Shown in pieces: positions 35,431 through 42,767 of a stretch of DNA of 64,000 nucleotides. The stretch spans positions 1 to 64,000 of IMG/VR virus record IMGVR_UViG_3300023174_005299; one strand, 5' to 3'. Made by a program: the position numbers and the translations under genes. Each line of letters opens with the position of its first letter. Position 1 is the stretch's first letter. Below the pieces are notes generated by a model. The model was not told the DNA's origin. It ran no database searches and saw only the letters and a list, made by a program, of their open reading frames with translations. The stretch comes from a virus.

Positions 35431-35799
35431 TTAATATGAAAGCATGACTTTGGTAATTGTGCCAGTTTGGAAATCTTCAACTCTGGCACGTAGCCATGTA
35501 AAATTTCCTGTGACGTTTGCGCTAAAATTGTCAGTGGTGGTAGTTGTAGTGCTATCAAAATCATAGACTTGAAACCAATCTGCCTCCACAGCCGGGGTAC
35601 TTTCTAAAGTGGCTTGTATGCGTATTCTACCTTCAAAACTCAGTAGAAAAAATGCAATAGTCTGCAGTCCCCCGTAGGCACCATAGTAGTTTGCTGCCTT
35701 TTGATCTTCGCCACTAAAGTCTTGACTAGACCCATCATAGTTGCCCGAAGGGGTTCCATAAGTGGTGGTTGGCAGCAGTTGTACTGTGGTGGTTTTCAT
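35431..35799 (-). CDS. hypothetical Thr/Ser-rich virion-like protein, 122 aa
   Basis: A beta-rich protein with a Thr run (TTTTTT near 86) and composition typical of phage fibre or decoration proteins (LLPTTTYGTPSGNYDGSSQDF). Its ATG overlaps the stop of the 54-aa upstream gene (TGATG). No family can be named. Confidence 0.6.
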   Translation of the reverse strand: MKTTTVQLLPTTTYGTPSGNYDGSSQDFSGEDQKAANYYGAYGGLQTIAFFLLSFEGRIRIQATLESTPAVEADWFQVYDFDSTTTTTTDNFSANVTGNFTWLRARVEDFQTGTITKVMLSY

Positions 35800-35963
35800 C
35801 AGGCTTTGTCCGCTTCAACAACAACGCCTGCGCCTGCTAGCTCTTCGGCCACGCTTTGCAGAGCCGCAATGACATCAGCAGTGGCAATCTCGCCACCTGC
35901 ATCACTGTCTTTGACCAATTTTGATAGTTTGATCACAACTATTTCTTCGTGTATTTTTGCCAT
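35799..35963 (-). CDS. small helical protein, 54 aa
   Basis: It starts at ATG 35963 and reads MAKIHEEIVVIKLSKLVKDS, ending in an acidic helix with QSVAEELAGAG and VVVEADKA. It is flanked by overlaps and preceded 7 nt upstream by an ACTAAATA late-type box. It may be a subunit or assembly factor for the neighbouring virion-like proteins. The family is unknown. Confidence 0.65.
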   Translation of the reverse strand: MAKIHEEIVVIKLSKLVKDSDAGGEIATADVIAALQSVAEELAGAGVVVEADKA

Positions 35964-35969
35964 AGTAAA

Positions 35970-36656
35970 TTATTTAGTTAAGACTTGAATTGTTTTTCTA
36001 ATTAATCCTGGGGTAATTAATTCCAACATTTGAGATATTGCATCATTGTTGTGATCAAAATAGTAGTGACGTGCCACTAGATTATAGTGCCTTACACCAG
36101 CACTACTGAGCCAGGATTTGAAACTGGGACCTAGATTGATCCCTTGTTGACTTGTCAGGTACGCTGCCAAGGACTTTTTGGCTTCTTGAGAAATCAAACG
36201 TTCTTTAAAGTATGTTCGCCGAGTGTATTCACCAGTACCACGCACTGAATCAAAAGGTCTGTCAATTAACGCTTCGTGTACCACCTTGACATTGAAATCT
36301 TGAGCTGTTAGTTTGTCGACTTGTGTGATATCATTGGTGTAAACATAACACCAGTTTCTTGTGGTGGAAAATTTAAAATCTCCAGCTTGATTTTTGATCA
36401 AAGAATACAACCTGCACAATCTTTGTTCTCGATTAGCAAGAGTGAGTTCGTCATTTTGATAAGGTCTTGGAATCGCCCAAGACCCACCATAGTTGATATC
36501 CGGCTGCCAGCCCAGGCGTTTGGAAATAGTGTCAGGCGCAGTATCAACGTCATTGGAGAACAACCCACGCAACACACTGCATCTAGGTTCATTGATTGAA
36601 ATACTGTATTTGTATTTGTTAAAAAACAATCGATCTGTTGATTTTTTCTTATGCAT
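35970..36656 (-). CDS. conserved-type phage protein of unknown function, 228 aa
   Basis: ATG 36656 (MHKKKSTDRLFFNKY) overlaps the last codons of the clpA-like gene, which favours it over the longer frame. The product is basic and rich in Arg and Tyr, with no signal or membrane segment. Long, mixed alpha/beta, with NWCYVYTNDITQVDKL in the middle and VARHYYFDHNNDAI near the end. I recognise no domain. Confidence 0.6.
   Translation of the reverse strand: MHKKKSTDRLFFNKYKYSISINEPRCSVLRGLFSNDVDTAPDTISKRLGWQPDINYGGSWAIPRPYQNDELTLANREQRLCRLYSLIKNQAGDFKFSTTRNWCYVYTNDITQVDKLTAQDFNVKVVHEALIDRPFDSVRGTGEYTRRTYFKERLISQEAKKSLAAYLTSQQGINLGPSFKSWLSSAGVRHYNLVARHYYFDHNNDAISQMLELITPGLIRKTIQVLTK
35971..35978 (-). 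promoter_or_regulatory. late-type promoter box before the 54-aa gene
   Basis: The minus strand reads ACTAAATA, ending 7 nt before ATG 35963; no Shine-Dalgarno sequence lies between. Confidence 0.4.
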
Positions 36657-38934
36657 CGGGATCAAGTTTTTCAAAAATAATGTAGCCATCTTTATTAACC
36701 TTGGGCAATTGAGGATCTAACACCGGCACAATATCAAACACCAATTGGTCATTGTCTAATCCAAGATTGATTGTGCAATCTTGCAGTCTATCAAACAAGA
36801 TTTTCTTTGACAGCGGAACTCGAATCAGTTCATCAATTTTTCTATTCAAGGGTCTTGCACCCATCTTGCTGTCATATCCTTTGTCGGCCAAATGTTCAAT
36901 CACAGACTCTGTGAGGTTTAGTTTTATGTTCTTGTCCACTAAACTTTGCTTGAGCACATCCACAAATTTTATTACAATCTTTTTAATTGCCAACTGATCA
37001 AGCTTTTTAAATTTGCAAATCAAATCAATTCGATTGCGCATTTCTGGTTTAAAAAAGTCCTTGACTGCGGCATCTTCACTGCCGGTTTTTTCCAGGGACT
37101 GTGAAAAACCAATGTTGTTGTTTTCGTTGTCTCTGGCACCAAGATTTGATGTCAGGATGATGATGGTGTTTTTACAATCCACAGTTTTGCCACTGCTGGA
37201 TGTGATCCTACCTTCATCCAGCATCTGCAACAAGATGTTTGAAACATCGGGGTGAGCTTTTTCAATTTCATCAAATAATAAAATAGCATAGGGGTTTTTG
37301 CTGAGATCTGAAATCAGTTTACCACCACTTAAATTGCCATCTTCAAATCCCACGTAGCCAGGAGGAGCACCAATCAAAGTACTCACTGTGTGTTTTTCCT
37401 GATACTCGCTCATGTCATAGCGCAACAATGGCATGCTTAGATTCTCTGCCAACAGTTTGGCCAACTCAGTTTTACCAGTTCCGGTGGGTCCCAGGAACAA
37501 GAAACTGCTCATTGGCTTTTGTGTGTTGCCCAAGCCTGCATAGTTGACATACACACGTTCCAGCACATTGTTTACCACTTCGTCTTGTCCATAGAGTCGT
37601 TGCTTGATATTGCTTTCAAGTTCTATGATTTTTGTGCTATCTTTGTTTTCTAGTTTGTCCATGGGCACACCGGCAACTCGACTCAACTGCTGTAAAATCA
37701 TGCCGCGATTCACAGTGACATTGCCCAGGTCTTTGACACGTTCCCGGCTACAGGCAGCATCCAGCAAGTCAATGCTCTTGTCAGGATTCTTTTTGTCATG
37801 AATATATCGTGCACTGAGTTCCACAGCCGCTGTGATTGCATCAGTGTCAATGAGCACATTGTGGAATTGCTCAAGTCTTGGACTCAATCCAATAAGAATC
37901 TGTTCTGTGGTATTTGCATCGGGCTCGTCTACTGCCAGTCTATGAAAGCGGCGCATCAAGGCACGATCCTTCTCAAAGCTTTCGTAGTATTCTTCCCAAG
38001 TGGTTGATGCCACAACTTTGAGGTTGCCTTTGGTGATGGCAGGTTTGATCATGTTGGCAAAGTCCAAGGAACTTGACCCCGAGCTACCAGCACCTTTCAT
38101 GGTGTGTGCTTCGTCGATGAATAACACACACTTCTTGTTGCTTTCGAGAGCCTGAATAACCATTTTTAATTTTTCTTCAAACTCACCGCGGTACTTGCTG
38201 CCTGCCAACAATGAACCAATCTCCAGGCTCCATACTTCATGATCCTTGAGAAAGTTTGGTACTTTGCCATCAGTGATTGACTTGGCAAGGCCTTCAATCA
38301 AGGCTGTTTTGCCCACGCCAGGGTCGCCTACCAACAACACGTTGGCCTTGAAGCGACGAGCTAATGCAGTGATCATTTCTTGAATATCAGTTTCTCTACC
38401 AATCACTGGCTCAAGACGATCTTCTCGTGCCAACTGTGTAAGGTTGACACAGTACTCTTCAAGAATCTCTGTGGCTTGTTGATGGTTGATTTTTGCATCA
38501 TTGTGATTGTAGTTTTGTTCCCAAAACTTTGCAAATTCTTGTTTGTTGACACCGTATTTGAGCAAGAAATAATGTGCATGACTATTGCTTTCGCTCATGA
38601 TGCTGAGATACAAGTCAAGTGTTGTGATGGTTCTGCGTCCGGTAAACAACACCTGAGTCAATGCTCGATTAAAAACTCTTTCCAGCGCATTTGTTTTCTT
38701 TGTGTTCCTGCCCGCTGCCTTGTTTTCGATGCTGGTCAGACTGTCAAGATACGCACCAAGTTCCTTGCCCATCAGTTCAATGTCAATGCCAAATTTGATC
38801 AACACTCGTTGAAACGGAGTGTGTAGTAGTAAACTGGCCAACAAATGTTCAGTGGTCACATATTCATGTGATCGCTCTCTGGCAATCTTTATAGCGTTCT
38901 CAATGATTTGTTCAATTTCTGGATTGTTTTGCAT
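36649..38934 (-). CDS. clpA: ClpA-type AAA+ unfoldase
   Basis: A 761-aa HSP100 protein with the ATG at 38934 after AAGGAGC. Domains: Clp N-domain (NAIKIARERSHEYVTTEHLL), first AAA+ with GDPGVGKT (203-210) and FIDEAHTM, second AAA+ with GPTGTGKT (482-489) and LFDEIEKAHPDV. There is no ClpB middle coiled coil, and length and layout fit ClpA (about 758 aa). An IGF loop near residue 595 is the ClpP-docking motif, so it may redirect host ClpP or act in virion assembly. No clpP gene is present in the window. Confidence 0.9.
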   Translation of the reverse strand: MQNNPEIEQIIENAIKIARERSHEYVTTEHLLASLLLHTPFQRVLIKFGIDIELMGKELGAYLDSLTSIENKAAGRNTKKTNALERVFNRALTQVLFTGRRTITTLDLYLSIMSESNSHAHYFLLKYGVNKQEFAKFWEQNYNHNDAKINHQQATEILEEYCVNLTQLAREDRLEPVIGRETDIQEMITALARRFKANVLLVGDPGVGKTALIEGLAKSITDGKVPNFLKDHEVWSLEIGSLLAGSKYRGEFEEKLKMVIQALESNKKCVLFIDEAHTMKGAGSSGSSSLDFANMIKPAITKGNLKVVASTTWEEYYESFEKDRALMRRFHRLAVDEPDANTTEQILIGLSPRLEQFHNVLIDTDAITAAVELSARYIHDKKNPDKSIDLLDAACSRERVKDLGNVTVNRGMILQQLSRVAGVPMDKLENKDSTKIIELESNIKQRLYGQDEVVNNVLERVYVNYAGLGNTQKPMSSFLFLGPTGTGKTELAKLLAENLSMPLLRYDMSEYQEKHTVSTLIGAPPGYVGFEDGNLSGGKLISDLSKNPYAILLFDEIEKAHPDVSNILLQMLDEGRITSSSGKTVDCKNTIIILTSNLGARDNENNNIGFSQSLEKTGSEDAAVKDFFKPEMRNRIDLICKFKKLDQLAIKKIVIKFVDVLKQSLVDKNIKLNLTESVIEHLADKGYDSKMGARPLNRKIDELIRVPLSKKILFDRLQDCTINLGLDNDQLVFDIVPVLDPQLPKVNKDGYIIFEKLDPDA

Positions 38935-38986
38935 TTTGCTCCTTGTGCTTGTCATGTATAGTAACATGATTAATTGAATGCCACAA

Positions 38987-38994
38987 TATTTATT
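38987..38994 (-). promoter_or_regulatory. late-type promoter box before the clpA-like gene
   Basis: The minus strand reads AATAAATA at the end of the dnaJ-like gene, 52 nt before ATG 38934. Confidence 0.35.
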
Positions 38995-39769
38995 GGCTAT
39001 TCCAGTGCCGAATTTGTTCTATTTGTTCAGGTGTTAGGTCAGTGGGTAATTTGGCATTGAGTTCTACCATGAGGTCGCCACGTTGGCTGGTTCCTTTTCT
39101 AGGAAATCCATGCCCTCTAATACGCAAAGTGGCACCAGGTTGTGTTTTGGGAGGCACACTAACCACCACTTGATTTTTGTGAATAGTATCAACTGTGATT
39201 TCTTGTCCCAGTATCAATGCCCAAATGCTGATATCAAACTTTCTAATAGAGTTGGCACCTTCTCGACGCCATGTCAAATCTGGATGTATCCTAAAAGTTA
39301 TCACAAGGTCCATGCCATTGGGGCCAACCCTGGCATATCTAACAGTGTCACCATCTTCAATGCCAGGGGGTATTTGTATTTCAACATTGATTTGTCCTTG
39401 ATGGGTGCCCACAGCAATCAGTCTGGGTCCACCGGACGCAACATCTTCCATGTGAATCCACAAATTTAATCTAGCCGATCGATGTTGTGCATTTGGGTCC
39501 ATGCCGGGCCTGGCATTGAACATGTCAAATATGCTGTCAAAGCTAAATGGGTTGCCGCCGCCCATGTTGACTCTCATGCCTGGATTGTCGTACTGCTGTC
39601 GTTTGCCCGGATCACTCAGTGTGTCATATGCTATTTGTATTTCTTGAAACTTTTGTGTATCGCCACCTTTGTCGGGATGATGTTGACTGGCCAGCCGGCG
39701 GTAAGCACGTTTAATTTCGTCGGCAGTGGCTGTGCGGGTTACTCCCAATGTGGCATAGTGATCTGTCAT
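38990..39769 (-). CDS. DnaJ/CbpA-type Hsp40 co-chaperone
   Basis: The 259 aa have a J domain with the HPD motif (31-33, QHHPDKGGD), then a short Gly/Phe stretch and the two C-terminal beta substrate-binding domains (IPPGIEDGDTVRYARVG, RIRGHGFPRKG). There is no CxxCxGxG zinc domain, so it is type II, like CbpA. It would recruit host DnaK. Placed next to the ClpA-like unfoldase, it suggests a phage-encoded protein quality-control or assembly module. Confidence 0.9.
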   Translation of the reverse strand: MTDHYATLGVTRTATADEIKRAYRRLASQHHPDKGGDTQKFQEIQIAYDTLSDPGKRQQYDNPGMRVNMGGGNPFSFDSIFDMFNARPGMDPNAQHRSARLNLWIHMEDVASGGPRLIAVGTHQGQINVEIQIPPGIEDGDTVRYARVGPNGMDLVITFRIHPDLTWRREGANSIRKFDISIWALILGQEITVDTIHKNQVVVSVPPKTQPGATLRIRGHGFPRKGTSQRGDLMVELNAKLPTDLTPEQIEQIRHWNSQ

Positions 39770-39789
39770 TGCATGTAATTATGTGTCAG

Positions 39790-40089
39790 TTATGACCACC
39801 TCAATAAGAACGCAGTAGCGTCTTGGGGGTCTTTGAATAACCACTGCCCTTTTAACAACTTGTAATCACCTTGAGCGTTTAAGTGTACCCATTCTGCTGT
39901 TTGACTATACCAGTCATTGAAACTGCCAGACATCATTCCGTTAGGTGGAAAAGCAGGATTGATTTTAGTTTCGGTCCAACCTTCATCTTTAAGTACATCA
40001 ATCATAATTGTGTCCAGTATCTCTTTGTCTATTTTTTTGGCAATTTCGTCAGCCAAAGTCTGGGCTATTTTGTTTTCTAAATCACTCAT
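39790..40089 (-). CDS. hypothetical protein, 99 aa
   Basis: A two-part small protein: a helical, acidic N-terminus (ENKIAQTLADEIAKKIDKEILDTI) and a C-terminal alpha/beta piece (WVHLNAQGDYKLLKGQWLFKDPQDATAFLLRW) that resembles small T4-like phage proteins with an aromatic closing segment. It overlaps the 126-aa gene by eight bases. Unknown function. Confidence 0.6.
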   Translation of the reverse strand: MSDLENKIAQTLADEIAKKIDKEILDTIMIDVLKDEGWTETKINPAFPPNGMMSGSFNDWYSQTAEWVHLNAQGDYKLLKGQWLFKDPQDATAFLLRWS

Positions 40090-40462
40090 GGTACCATGAC
40101 ATTCCGTTGCTGAGTCTGGCCCAAACTAACAGTTTTTCCATGTGTGCTTTGAACTTTTCAGCCTGATAAATGTCAGTAAATCTTACCCCGGGTATGGTAT
40201 ATTCTGCCAGCCGCTTGGCCATGTGTTCACGTCCGTGCTCTTCTAGCCATAGTATATTTGAAATGTGCATGGTGCGCCAGTCATTGTCTCTGCCCCGTTC
40301 GTACAAACCAATCATGGCTTCATCTACACCCACAACATCAAACATGATCTCCAGCAACTTTAGTACTTTGCCAGGATTGTTGACCACATTGCGTTCAAAC
40401 CCGGGCCAGGTCACACTGTATGTTCCATTGGGTAAATTGTTAATAATAAATCTATCAGTCAT
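40082..40462 (-). CDS. hypothetical protein, 126 aa
   Basis: A soluble alpha/beta protein (FIINNLPNGTYSVTWPGFERN, then a helix with EEHGREHMAKRLAEYTIPG). It is expressed from its own sigma70 promoter, which overlaps a terminator-like hairpin, so it may be switched separately from the secreted protein gene upstream. No domain recognised. Confidence 0.6.
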   Translation of the reverse strand: MTDRFIINNLPNGTYSVTWPGFERNVVNNPGKVLKLLEIMFDVVGVDEAMIGLYERGRDNDWRTMHISNILWLEEHGREHMAKRLAEYTIPGVRFTDIYQAEKFKAHMEKLLVWARLSNGMSWYHE

Positions 40463-40466
40463 GAAA

Positions 40467-40495
40467 AAGTCCTGTACAACAATTATACAGGACTT
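40467..40495 (-). terminator. terminator-like hairpin overlapping a promoter
   Basis: A perfect 10-bp inverted repeat (AAGTCCTGTA / TACAGGACTT) with a 9-nt loop is followed on the minus strand by a T run. This fits a rho-independent terminator for the secreted-protein gene at 40512. The -10 box of the next promoter lies inside it. Confidence 0.6.
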
Positions 40496-40510
40496 GTTGA
40501 GTTAAGTCAA
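40482..40510 (-). promoter_or_regulatory. sigma70 promoter before the 126-aa gene
   Basis: On the minus strand TTGACT, a 17-nt spacer and TATAAT. The -10 lies in the arm and loop of the 40467-40495 inverted repeat, which could also be an operator. Confidence 0.65.
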
Positions 40511-40511
40511 G

Positions 40512-40730
40512 TTATTTCTTTTCAGGAATAGCTGTGCCTTCGTGCTTTTTGTGCTTTTTCATTTCTTTGCAGTCCTGTTTGGGTTTACCCGTTTTGGCGT
40601 CCAAGACAGGCTTGCCATCCTTGCCTTGTACGTCAATACAGACTCGTACAGTTTCTTTTTTTGGCTCTTCAGCCAACACTGGCTGTGCCAATGTCAAACA
40701 TAGTCCTGCTACAAATATAACGTTTTTCAT
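40512..40730 (-). CDS. small secreted (periplasmic) protein
   Basis: The 72 aa begin with a clear Sec signal peptide (MKNVIFVAGLCLTLAQPVLA, cleavage after Ala). The mature part is short and very charged (Lys/Asp/Glu) with two cysteines (VCIDVQGKDGKPVLDAKTG, then QDCKEMKKHKKHEG). A good ribosome-binding site (AAGGAAATTAAA) precedes the ATG. It may act in the host periplasm; no family recognised. Confidence 0.65.
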   Translation of the reverse strand: MKNVIFVAGLCLTLAQPVLAEEPKKETVRVCIDVQGKDGKPVLDAKTGKPKQDCKEMKKHKKHEGTAIPEKK

Positions 40731-40740
40731 TTTAATTTCC

Positions 40741-41340
40741 TTAAATTAATGGATCGTCTTGTTGGGGCACAACCTTCTTGCCGCCCCAACCAGTTGTTAC
40801 CGTTGCTGGCCCAAAGCCATTAGACGCTGACGCTCCAAATCCTGAATTGCCACCAAAGCCTGTTGCCGGTGGTACTGCTCCAAATCCGGGTGCTGAGCTT
40901 CCAAATCCGCCGCCAACTGGTGTTGTGCCCCAGGACTGAGTAACTGTGGTTGCTGTTGGTGCACCAAACGCACCGGCTCCGGGCTGTTGTACTGCGCCCG
41001 GCGGTTGATATGTTGTACCGACATTTGATGGTAAGTTGATTCCGCCATTGTTAGCCCCTCCTAGTTTTTCTTGTGTACGACCATAAGCCGCAATACCCAG
41101 CACAGCACCCATGGCAATGTGGTACAGGCCCGCACCTTGAAGAGTAATAGGTTGCCACTGTACATTGACTTGACCCTTTGACACACTTTGTAACACGCTC
41201 CATAACACTGGAAATATCACAAAGTCTGCGATACAGGTTAACATGTAACTCCAGCCCATCATGGGTCGCCATTTACTGTTCATCCAGTCTTCTTTTTTCT
41301 TTTCACTTTCACTCATCTTGTTGTAGGTTTTTTCGGTCAC
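40741..41340 (-). CDS. holin-like membrane protein with Gly-rich tail
   Basis: The 199 aa start at GTG 41340, supported by AGGAG seven nt upstream. The N-terminal half has two or three hydrophobic helices (WSYMLTCIADFVIFPVLW; LQGAGLYHIAMGAVLGIAAYG) and matches from memory the phage holin group often named 'holin of 3TMs'. The second half is Gly/Phe/Ser/Pro-rich and probably disordered. It would make the inner-membrane hole for the endolysin at 50867, though the two genes are about 10 kb apart. Confidence 0.65.
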   Translation of the reverse strand: MTEKTYNKMSESEKKKEDWMNSKWRPMMGWSYMLTCIADFVIFPVLWSVLQSVSKGQVNVQWQPITLQGAGLYHIAMGAVLGIAAYGRTQEKLGGANNGGINLPSNVGTTYQPPGAVQQPGAGAFGAPTATTVTQSWGTTPVGGGFGSSAPGFGAVPPATGFGGNSGFGASASNGFGPATVTTGWGGKKVVPQQDDPLI

Positions 41341-41365
41341 AATTTACTCCTAGGTTGCTTCAAAA

Positions 41366-41373
41366 TATTTAGC
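41366..41373 (-). promoter_or_regulatory. late-type promoter box facing the holin gene
   Basis: The minus strand reads GCTAAATA, 25 nt before GTG 41340, in the divergent gap 41341-41480. Confidence 0.45.
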
Positions 41374-41429
41374 TTTTATACATCAAACACCTTTTGGCAA
41401 ACTCTGCAGTTTATTTTTGGCAAAAACCA

Positions 41430-41437
41430 CCTAAATA
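41430..41437 (+). promoter_or_regulatory. late-type promoter box facing the Asn-rich gene
   Basis: The plus strand reads CCTAAATA, 43 nt before ATG 41481, in the same divergent gap. Confidence 0.45.
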
Positions 41438-41480
41438 TACACAAGAAATAGAATAAAAATTCTATCAAGGAGCTAGAAAA

Positions 41481-42767
41481 ATGAAAAAAATAATTGCATC
41501 TACGATTGTGTACGTTACACTGTTGTCTGGGGCTGTACAAGCACAAACTACAACAACATCAAGCTCGTCCGGTGGCACAACCACAGGTACAAGTACATTA
41601 ATTAATCAAGGTACCTATGACTCCAAGAGCCTAGTGGACACCAACAGCACCAGCAACAGCACCAGCACAGTTACTTCAAACAGCAATACTAATAGCACAA
41701 GTAACAGCAATAGTACTAGTGCTATCAACAGTACCAGCAACAATACCAACAACAACAATAGTACCAGCACCAGTGTGAATACTAACAATAACATTCAAAG
41801 TGGAACTGTCACTAACAATAACAACAATGTCAACAGTGGAACAATGACGTATAATAACAATAACGTCAACAGTGGCACAATGACCTATAATAACAATAAT
41901 GCAAGCACAAGTACCGCTACAAATAACAATAACAATGTTAATACCGGCACAATGACATACAATAACAACAATGTCAGTTCTAGTACTAGCAATAATGTTA
42001 ACACAAATAACAACATTAATACTGGTACAATGACATACAATAACAACAATGTCAATACTAGTACAAGCACTGCTACTAACAATAATAACAATGTTAATAC
42101 TGGTACAATGACATATAATAACAATAATGTCAATGCAAGTACCGCTACCAACAATAACAACAATGTTAATACAAGTACTGCTACTAATAATAATGTTAAT
42201 ACCGGAGATATGACTAATCGTAATATTAATACTTCTACAAGCGCAAGTACTTCAGTTAATAACAATGTTAATCAAAATAACTCAGTTAATACAAATATTC
42301 AGCAAGGTGAATTGACCAACAAAAATATTAATACAACTGAAATAACACAACGAATTATTCAACCTCCTCCAACTGCTGTTGCACCCGCTATGTTGAGTGG
42401 TGGCAATGCCGATTTATGTAGCACCGGAAGTAGTGGCAGTGTTCAAACACAAGTATTTGGTGTAAGTTCAGGTGGCACTATCCGTGATATGAATTGTGAA
42501 CGACTAAAGTTATCTAAGACGCTATATGATATGGGTATGAAAGTAGCCGCAGTAGCTACAATGTGTCAAGACCGTCGTGTGTTTGATGCTATGATAGCCG
42601 CAGGCACACCTTGCCCATACGAAGGCAAGATTGGTGAGCAAGCTAAAGCAAGTTGGGAAGCTAATCCAGATCGTATTCCAAAGATGGATGAGGAAAAGAT
42701 AGATGACACTTATAAGAAAGTTGGCATTGGGGCTGTTCTTGGTCTTATTGTCAACAAAATATTCTAA
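41481..42767 (+). CDS. secreted Asn/Thr-rich repeat protein
   Basis: The 428 aa start with a Sec signal peptide (MKKIIASTIVYVTLLSGAVQA) after an AAGGAG site. Residues 25-290 are built from Asn, Ser and Thr, including five copies of GTMTYNNNN and many NNNNVN steps, the kind of regular pattern that folds as a beta-solenoid or amyloid-like fibre. The C-terminal 130 residues form a conserved-looking domain with cysteines (ADLCSTGSSG, NCERLKLSKTLYDMGMKVAAVATMCQD, AGTPCPYEG). Probably exported to the periplasm or cell surface. Its function is unknown. Confidence 0.75.
   Translation: MKKIIASTIVYVTLLSGAVQAQTTTTSSSSGGTTTGTSTLINQGTYDSKSLVDTNSTSNSTSTVTSNSNTNSTSNSNSTSAINSTSNNTNNNNSTSTSVNTNNNIQSGTVTNNNNNVNSGTMTYNNNNVNSGTMTYNNNNASTSTATNNNNNVNTGTMTYNNNNVSSSTSNNVNTNNNINTGTMTYNNNNVNTSTSTATNNNNNVNTGTMTYNNNNVNASTATNNNNNVNTSTATNNNVNTGDMTNRNINTSTSASTSVNNNVNQNNSVNTNIQQGELTNKNINTTEITQRIIQPPPTAVAPAMLSGGNADLCSTGSSGSVQTQVFGVSSGGTIRDMNCERLKLSKTLYDMGMKVAAVATMCQDRRVFDAMIAAGTPCPYEGKIGEQAKASWEANPDRIPKMDEEKIDDTYKKVGIGAVLGLIVNKIF
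41640..42330 (+). repeat. imperfect repeats encoding Asn-rich units
   Basis: AAC/AAT-rich imperfect repeats, including five copies of the GTMTYNNNN unit near 41837, 41874, 41946, 42024 and 42102. Copies differ mainly at third codon positions, so the protein rather than the DNA repeat is being kept. Confidence 0.8.

Noticed and set aside
41885-42265. 126-codon Leu/Val-rich open frame on the minus strand
   Set aside because: It is the antisense of the AAC/AAT repeats of the Asn-rich gene; the composition follows from the repeats and there is no start signal.
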